The notes beneath the pieces are model-generated. The model made no database searches and was not told the DNA's origin. It was given only the letters and a program-made list of their open reading frames with translations. A stretch of 11,006 nt of DNA from Bacteroidetes bacterium UBA2364 (GTDB lineage Bacteria; Bacteroidota; Rhodothermia; Rhodothermales; UBA2364), in NCBI GenBank assembly GCA_002344075.1, contig DDTM01000124.1, forward strand, positions 1 to 11,006, given 5' to 3'. This document shows, piece by piece, positions 7,351 through 11,006 of the stretch (within the stretch, counting starts at the first letter, position 1; each line of letters begins with the position of its first letter). A program made the position numbers and the translations under genes.

Positions 7351-7905
7351 TTAATCGGGGTTTTTTAGTTTGTCTAAAAACTGTTTACGTAGCTTTTCCA
7401 ACTTAGGTCCTATAACAAAGCTGCAATAAGGTTGTGCAGTATTTTGGTCGTAATAATCTTGATGATAAGATTCCGCTTCGTAAAATACGGTTGCTGGTTG
7501 TATTGCAGTAACAATAGGGTTATTATATACTTGGTCGCGGGTCGATTTTTCGATAAATGAGCGTGCACTATGCGCTTGCGCTTCGTCGTGGTAAAAAATC
7601 ACGGATCGGTATTGTGTACCCACATCGTTCCCCTGACGGTTTAAAGTGGTAGGGTCATGGGTATAAAAAAAGATTGCAAGCAAGTCATCATAATCAATCA
7701 ACGTCGGATCAAATATAAACTGAATCGCCTCGGTATGACCCGTTAGGCCAGAACATATTTCGAGATAAGTTGGATGTTTGATTTTTCCACCCGTATATCC
7801 ACTTTTAATATTTGATACACCTCGAATCCGTTTAAAAATGGCCTCTGTACACCAAAAACAGCCGGATGCGAAGGTGGCGGTGGTGGAAGTTGGGGTTATG
7901 GTCAT
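7351..7905 (-). CDS. Peptide methionine-S-sulfoxide reductase MsrA
   Basis: Reduces methionine-S-sulfoxide in proteins and free methionine, with recycling by thioredoxin; cytoplasmic. Counting from ATG 7903-7905 (184 residues), the active site is GCFWC with the nucleophile Cys 16, followed by GYTGG, GHTEAIQF, FYTHDPTTLNRQGNDVGTQYRS and AESYHQDYYDQN. A probable resolving Cys lies in PYCSFVIGPKLEKLRK near residue 161. All are standard for MsrA of this length. An in-frame ATG at 7939-7941 would add 12 residues (MSKHLNESTKFC) that look like upstream sequence; I prefer 7905 because the family fold starts only a few residues later. No MsrB is adjacent. The gene is convergent with the four-helix protein (32-base gap) and divergent from fmt. 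Stop TAA. Confidence 0.93.
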   Translation of the reverse strand: MTITPTSTTATFASGCFWCTEAIFKRIRGVSNIKSGYTGGKIKHPTYLEICSGLTGHTEAIQFIFDPTLIDYDDLLAIFFYTHDPTTLNRQGNDVGTQYRSVIFYHDEAQAHSARSFIEKSTRDQVYNNPIVTAIQPATVFYEAESYHQDYYDQNTAQPYCSFVIGPKLEKLRKQFLDKLKNPD

Positions 7906-8101
7906 ACAAAATTTTGTAGATTCGTTAAGGTGTTTGGACAAAAATTTTTAAAGCATGTATTGTGAAAAACGGTCAGATCCCCCGTTTGTTTCCATATCAG
8001 GTGCAGATTATCGAACAAGTTGCTTGATGCTTTAGAAATGTTCGTTTGTGCCATTGATAGTCAGTTATTAAATTCTAGCATATCATTAAAAGGGTGTCGT
8101 G

Positions 8102-9049
8102 ATGAATATTGTTTTTATGGGTACACCGGAGTTTGCGGTTCCTTCTCTGAATGCCCTCATTGCTGCGGGTTTCAAGCCATCTATGGTGGTTACTCGTCCG
8201 GATTTGCCACGAGGTCGTGGTCAGAAGGTGGATATTACGCCTGTAAAAGCGGTATCGCTGGCACATAATATTCCGTTATTGCAGCCTGGGTCGGTAAAAG
8301 ATCCTGCATTTGTATCGGCCCTCTCCAAAATGGAAATTGATATTATGGTGGTGGTGGCGTATCGCATCTTGCCAGAGGCGGTATATAGCCTTGCTCGGAA
8401 AGGTGCCTTTAATCTTCATGGATCTCTGTTACCTGCTTTTCGGGGAGCCGCACCCATACATCGGGCAGTAATGGCAGGTGTAAAAGAAACAGGGGTTACT
8501 ACTTTTTTTCTGAAGAAAGAGGTAGATACAGGAGATGTAATTCTACGTGCTTCAACACTTGTTGGCGCAAATGAAACAGCGGGTGATGTATATGAACGGC
8601 TTATGTATTTGGGTGCAGATTTGGTCGTACAAACGGTGCGTATGATCAAACAGGGACCGGTCCCTACATTAAGGCAAGATGATAGGTTGGTTTCTCCGGC
8701 ACCTAAAATATTTCCCGATGATTGCTATGTGGACTGGACTAAACCCGCGCAGGTTGTGCATAATTTTATTCGCGGACTCTCTCCGTTTCCGGGAGCGAGA
8801 ACCATGTTAGACGGAAAATTATTGAAACTATACCGATCGGAAGTGGTTGCGGATAATCATGCTTCATATGCACCCGGTACAATTCTTATCAATACTGGGA
8901 AGTTGTTGGTTGCTTGTGGAACAGGAATGATTTCGTTGATAGAGGTTCAATTAGAAGGTCGAAAAAGGTTACCTGCATCTGCTTTTTTAGCAGGTAAGAC
9001 GGATTTTGTCGGGTCATGCTTGGTACCCCGGCCAAGCAAAGGGGCGTAG
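8102..9049 (+). CDS. Methionyl-tRNA formyltransferase
   Basis: A 315-residue Fmt that formylates Met-tRNA(fMet) with 10-formyl-THF for translation initiation. The N-terminal formyltransferase fold opens MNIVFMGTPEFAVPSL. The signature SLLPAFRGAAPI is present with catalytic Asn 104 and His 106 (NLHGSLLP) and Asp 142 (VDTGD), as in E. coli Fmt. The C-terminal OB-like tRNA domain is full length. The loop before the signature reads AYRILP rather than the proteobacterial AYGKILP, a variant I recall from Bacteroidota. Start: ATG 8102 has AGGG at 8091-8094, a reasonable ribosome site; a GTG immediately before it (8099) is in frame but less likely. Stop is TAG and directly ends the family-length protein, showing that TAG is a normal stop in this genome. 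Confidence 0.96.
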   Translation: MNIVFMGTPEFAVPSLNALIAAGFKPSMVVTRPDLPRGRGQKVDITPVKAVSLAHNIPLLQPGSVKDPAFVSALSKMEIDIMVVVAYRILPEAVYSLARKGAFNLHGSLLPAFRGAAPIHRAVMAGVKETGVTTFFLKKEVDTGDVILRASTLVGANETAGDVYERLMYLGADLVVQTVRMIKQGPVPTLRQDDRLVSPAPKIFPDDCYVDWTKPAQVVHNFIRGLSPFPGARTMLDGKLLKLYRSEVVADNHASYAPGTILINTGKLLVACGTGMISLIEVQLEGRKRLPASAFLAGKTDFVGSCLVPRPSKGA

Positions 9050-9094
9050 CATACTACAGCGAATTATGAAAAAAGGCGGAGAACGATTTCGGGC

Positions 9095-9142
9095 TTTGTG
9101 CAGGTGGGGTTTTGAAACCGAAAACTTTCTTGCCTGCACAAA
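9095..9142. repeat. 10-bp inverted repeat hairpin after fmt
   Basis: TTTGTGCAGG (9095-9104) pairs perfectly with CCTGCACAAA (9133-9142). The 28-base loop can itself fold: GTTTT (9109-9113) with AAAAC (9121-9125), or GGTTT (9108-9112) with AAACC (9115-9119). It starts 45 bases after the fmt stop. No T-run follows on either side, so it is not a standard intrinsic terminator, though it could protect or end the fmt transcript. Confidence 0.55.
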
Positions 9143-9182
9143 AGTTTATTGAGTGCTCAAATGCTTGGATTCGCACTGGCCG

Positions 9183-9303
9183 CCACTAACGGATTAGGTG
9201 TTTGCGATGTTGCGGGATTTGAAGGCTCTATCGTTTCAAAGTTGCACGAATATCTCTTTAATGCACAATGTATCAACTACCATAAAAGCCCGCAATTACC
9301 GCA
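9183..9303 (+). repeat. Second attC-like foldback
   Basis: CCACTAAC (9183-9190) is followed by GTTTGCG (9200-9206) and TTGCGGG (9210-9216). After a 72-base loop come CCCGCAA (9289-9295) and CGCA (9300-9303), pairing with TTGCGGG and TGCG (9203-9206). The order CTAAC, GTTTGCG, GCGGG, loop of about 70, CCCGC, CGCA is the same as in the foldback next to the GNAT gene (loop 67), on the opposite strand. The distal GTTAGTGG-type core is not clear; GTTTCGC at 9319-9325 is a poor match. No cassette gene accompanies it. Confidence 0.4.
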
Positions 9304-9390
9304 TATTGTATGGTGTGCGTTTCGCAACTTCCCAAAGTACCTAGTGAACACCTCTTTCACATTTTATGCGGCCTGCTGGATTCGCGTATG

Positions 9391-9457
9391 ATGTCGCTCC
9401 TACGAGGCTTTAATAAGGTGGCTGTGCTCGTTTTCTATTGCGACATTGCCCCTACGA
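9391..9457. repeat. Paired GCYCCTACGA repeats with inverted ATGTCGC
   Basis: GCTCCTACGA (9396-9405) and GCCCCTACGA (9448-9457) are direct copies differing at one base, 52 bases apart. Overlapping them, ATGTCGC (9391-9397) and GCGACAT (9440-9446) form a 7-bp inverted pair. Eight T's follow the second copy. The unit on the minus strand, TCGTAGGRGC, resembles short dispersed repeats in some bacterial genomes; I cannot see further copies here. Confidence 0.4.
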
Positions 9458-9489
9458 TTTTTTTTATGCACGTTACCACTTCCTCGACG

Positions 9490-9519
9490 GGTAGGCAAAG
9501 GGGCCTTTCACATCCTACC
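9490..9519. repeat. Nested hairpin before purU 3' end
   Basis: GGTAGG (9490-9495) pairs with CCTACC (9514-9519), and inside them AAAGG (9497-9501) pairs with CCTTT (9504-9508) around GG. No T-run follows. It lies 68 bases beyond the purU stop and could be a weak 3' end structure. Confidence 0.4.
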
Positions 9520-9586
9520 AAATCTAAGTGCACTGTAATGCCTATTGACATTTTTGAAATGCACCCGTATTATAGTTTCTATAAAC

Positions 9587-10450
9587 TCAGAATACCACTG
9601 TCTTGTTGTGATACACCAACACACGATCTTCAATGTGGGCTTGTACGGCACGAGCCAATACCCGCCGCTCGATGTCGCGTCCAATGCGTACCAAGTCCGC
9701 AACATCTTCTCGATGCGAAACACGCTGAACATCTTGGTCTATGATGGGGCCTTCGTCTAAGTCTGATGTCACATAATGTGCTGTTGCACCAATTAATTTT
9801 ACGCCTCGATCATAGGCCCGCTGATAAGGATTGGCGCCTATAAAAGCAGGTAAGAATGAATGGTGTATGTTAATGATTTTATTAGGATATTGGCAGGTAA
9901 ATTCTGGCGATAAAATTTGCATATACCGGGCCAGAACAACCAAATCCACTTGGATCTCTTTTAGCAATTCCAATATTTTGGCTTCTTGTTCGGGCTTTGT
10001 TTCCTTTGTTACAGGTATGTGATGGTACGGAATACCAAATTGCTCTGCTACTTTCGCCATATCCGGATGGTTAGAAACCACGATAGGGATTTCAACATAA
10101 AGTTCCTTGCGTTGCCACCGCCACAATAATTCCATAAAGCAATGGTCGTATTTGGATACCATCAGGGCCATTTTTTTTGGTTGGTCGGCGTAAGATATTT
10201 GCCATTTCATCTGGAAAGGATCCCCCACAACACGTGCAAAAGCTTTCTCAAATTGTGTTCGACTAATGTCTAAGCCATCCAAATAAAAAACCATACGCAT
10301 AAAAAAAGTCCCGCCTGTAGGATCTGTGCTATGTTGGTCAGCATCCAAAATATTGGCACCGTGGCTATACATAAACTGAGAAACAGCAGCAACAATGCCA
10401 GATCGGTCTGGGCACGAAATCAATAAACGGGCGCTATTGGCGTCTTGCAT
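9587..10450 (-). CDS. Formyltetrahydrofolate deformylase PurU
   Basis: A complete 287-residue enzyme that hydrolyses 10-formyl-THF to formate and THF, balancing the one-carbon pool and, in E. coli, supplying formate to PurT. The N-terminal ACT domain (about 7-85; SCPDRSGIVAAVSQF) is the regulatory part, known in E. coli to respond to methionine and glycine. The catalytic formyltransferase domain follows from about 93, with Asn 194 and His 196 in NIHHSFLPAF, His 225 in AHYVT and Asp 232 in LDEGPIIDQD. These residues separate PurU from the related PurN and Fmt. Start ATG 10448-10450 gives the normal family length; stop TGA. It is convergent with fmt, which uses the same cofactor. A terminator-like hairpin lies just upstream of its start. 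Confidence 0.95.
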   Translation of the reverse strand: MQDANSARLLISCPDRSGIVAAVSQFMYSHGANILDADQHSTDPTGGTFFMRMVFYLDGLDISRTQFEKAFARVVGDPFQMKWQISYADQPKKMALMVSKYDHCFMELLWRWQRKELYVEIPIVVSNHPDMAKVAEQFGIPYHHIPVTKETKPEQEAKILELLKEIQVDLVVLARYMQILSPEFTCQYPNKIINIHHSFLPAFIGANPYQRAYDRGVKLIGATAHYVTSDLDEGPIIDQDVQRVSHREDVADLVRIGRDIERRVLARAVQAHIEDRVLVYHNKTVVF

Positions 10451-10472
10451 CTACACATCAGAGGGTTCAGTT

Positions 10473-10500
10473 AAAAAAGCAACCTTGTGTATCCAAGGTT
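10473..10500 (-). terminator. Intrinsic terminator upstream of purU
   Basis: On the minus strand AACCTTG (plus 10494-10500) and CAAGGTT (plus 10481-10487) form a 7-bp stem with a 6-base loop, followed by GC and six T's (plus 10473-10478). This is a standard rho-independent shape reading leftward. It would end transcripts of the broken T9SS-cargo gene before they enter purU, whose start codon is about 22 bases further on. Confidence 0.65.
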
Positions 10501-10512
10501 TTGAAGGGAGCA

Positions 10513-10558
10513 AAAATAAAGCAGCAACCCCGTAAATCGAGCGCCGCCGCTTTATTTT
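10513..10558. terminator. 10-bp inverted repeat, possible bidirectional terminator
   Basis: AAAATAAAGC (10513-10522) pairs perfectly with GCTTTATTTT (10549-10558) around a 26-base loop. The A-rich left arm and T-rich right arm are symmetric, so the structure looks alike from both strands. The loop is long and the stem weak except for GC at its tip, so terminator function is only possible. It sits 17 bases beyond the original stop of the T9SS-cargo gene. Confidence 0.4.
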
Positions 10559-10574
10559 CGAAAGTTATTAACGT

Positions 10575-11006
10575 TTAGCGCTGTATAACAATCTTTGTAG
10601 TCAGTTTATTACCGTTTCTCAACTCAACTACAATTAGATAGACACTATTTGGAAGTTTATACCCCTGTTCATCTGTTCCATCCTAAATGATTTTTGCATA
10701 AGAAACGACACCTCCTTCGCTAAGTTTTAACTTTTTTACCGGCCAACCAAGGAGGTCATAAACCTTAATTTCTATATCTTGGGCGGGTGTAGGAGTAGCA
10801 AGTTTAAGTTCAATAGCGGTAGATTCGTGCATGGGATTCGGGAAAACATGAAGCGAATTATTGTTTATGCTTGGCGCCTCCGATTCATTAGGTGTGCTTC
10901 CTCCCGATGAGGTATCTGAACAAGTATTGCAGATCTCACCACCTTGATTGGGTTCTAAAGCTAAAAATGACGTGTAAAAAGATACATACTACTGGACATT
11001 TTCAAA
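10575..11006 (-). pseudogene. 3' end of T9SS-cargo gene with two in-frame TAG codons
   Basis: Read on the minus strand from the right edge, one frame gives a linker (EICNTCSDTSSGGST...) and then a type IX secretion C-terminal sorting domain: LHVFPNP, IEIKVYDLLGWPVKKL, then DGTDEQGYKLPNSVYLI and the terminal TTKIVIQR before TAA (10575-10577). The frame is interrupted by TAG at 10683-10685, exactly where the family has Trp (the W of W-D-G-T-D), and by TAG at 10989-10991. The 101 codons between the two ambers and the 35 codons after the first are clean and consensus-like. The first amber would remove the last ~35 residues needed for T9SS recognition. The N-terminal passenger domain lies outside the window. 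Likely a recent pseudogene; sequence error is the alternative. Sorting-domain call is firm, function of the passenger unknown. Confidence 0.8.

Larger units (their letters stand above)
9050..9586. other. Gene-free region with multiple inverted repeats
   Basis: About 540 bases between the convergent fmt and purU genes. Open frames here (for example 9149-9391 and 9310-9744 on plus) have no recognisable domain, no ribosome site and Cys/His/Trp-rich random-looking translations; the second also runs into antisense purU. I checked by eye for tRNA, tmRNA, SRP RNA and RNase P hallmarks and saw none. It holds at least four symmetric structures listed separately (9095-9142, 9183-9303, 9391-9457, 9490-9519). 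It may be a remnant of mobile DNA or an unannotated structured RNA; nothing decides this. Confidence 0.7.

Noticed and set aside
8020..8268. 82-residue plus-strand frame overlapping the fmt start
   Set aside because: It is out of frame with the well-conserved Fmt N-terminus (MNIVFMGTPEF) and has no recognisable content.
9149..9391. 80-residue plus-strand frame in the fmt-purU gap
   Set aside because: The translation is low in plausibility, has no ribosome site, and runs through the attC-like foldback.
10473..10558. CRISPR array or tandem repeat
   Set aside because: Only single dyads are present; there are no regularly spaced repeats and no cas genes in the window.
10575..11006. General TAG recoding as an explanation of the amber codons
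   Set aside because: fmt and the DUF4412-like gene both end at their family-typical or plausible length with TAG, so TAG works as a stop in this genome; local mutation is simpler.

Overview
The window reads as a chromosomal segment of a Bacteroidota-type bacterium, in the broad sense that includes the Rhodothermota/Balneolota lineages. Three things point there. The right end carries the C-terminus of a protein with a type IX secretion (T9SS type A) sorting domain. The methionyl-tRNA formyltransferase has the 'AYRILP' variant that I recall from that phylum. A secreted DUF4412-like protein is also present. Base composition is moderate, and convincing Shine-Dalgarno sites are mostly absent. The species cannot be named from this sequence.

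Layout, left to right. 1-286: no gene, but an attC-like foldback interrupted by a perfect 18-bp GC-rich palindrome. 287-754 (-): GNAT acetyltransferase, bracketed by GTTAGCGG and CCGCTAAC so that it looks like a mobile gene cassette. 859-2346 (-): NAD(P)-dependent aldehyde dehydrogenase. 2450-3088 (+): exported DUF4412-like protein, divergent from it. 3277-6718 (+): a tight operon of copper P-type ATPase CcoI, the 55-residue CcoS (too short for most ORF cut-offs) and a DsbD_2/SafE-like membrane protein with a His/Met-rich tail. The start and stop codons overlap as ATGA at both junctions. 6812-7318 (+): four-helix membrane protein of unknown function. 7351-7905 (-): MsrA. 8102-9049 (+): Fmt. 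9050-9586: about 540 bases without a credible gene, holding several inverted repeats, one of them a second attC-like foldback. 9587-10450 (-): PurU. 10473-10558: two terminator-like inverted repeats. 10575-11006 (-): the 3' part of a T9SS-cargo gene broken by two in-frame TAG codons, entering from the right edge.

How the genes fit together. CcoI, CcoS and the SafE-like protein form a cbb3 cytochrome c oxidase maturation module that moves and inserts copper for the CcoN haem-copper centre. The structural genes ccoNOP and the factors ccoG/ccoH are not in the window. Fmt and PurU are convergent and both consume 10-formyl-tetrahydrofolate: one formylates Met-tRNA(fMet) for translation initiation, the other hydrolyses the cofactor to formate and THF. 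MsrA (methionine sulfoxide repair) and the aldehyde dehydrogenase are housekeeping or stress enzymes with no obvious link to their neighbours.

Most of the window is ordinary chromosome. The places worth a second look are the GNAT cassette with its attC-like end, the similar foldback at 9183-9303, the amber codons in the T9SS gene, and the copper-ligand-like tail on the SafE-like protein.
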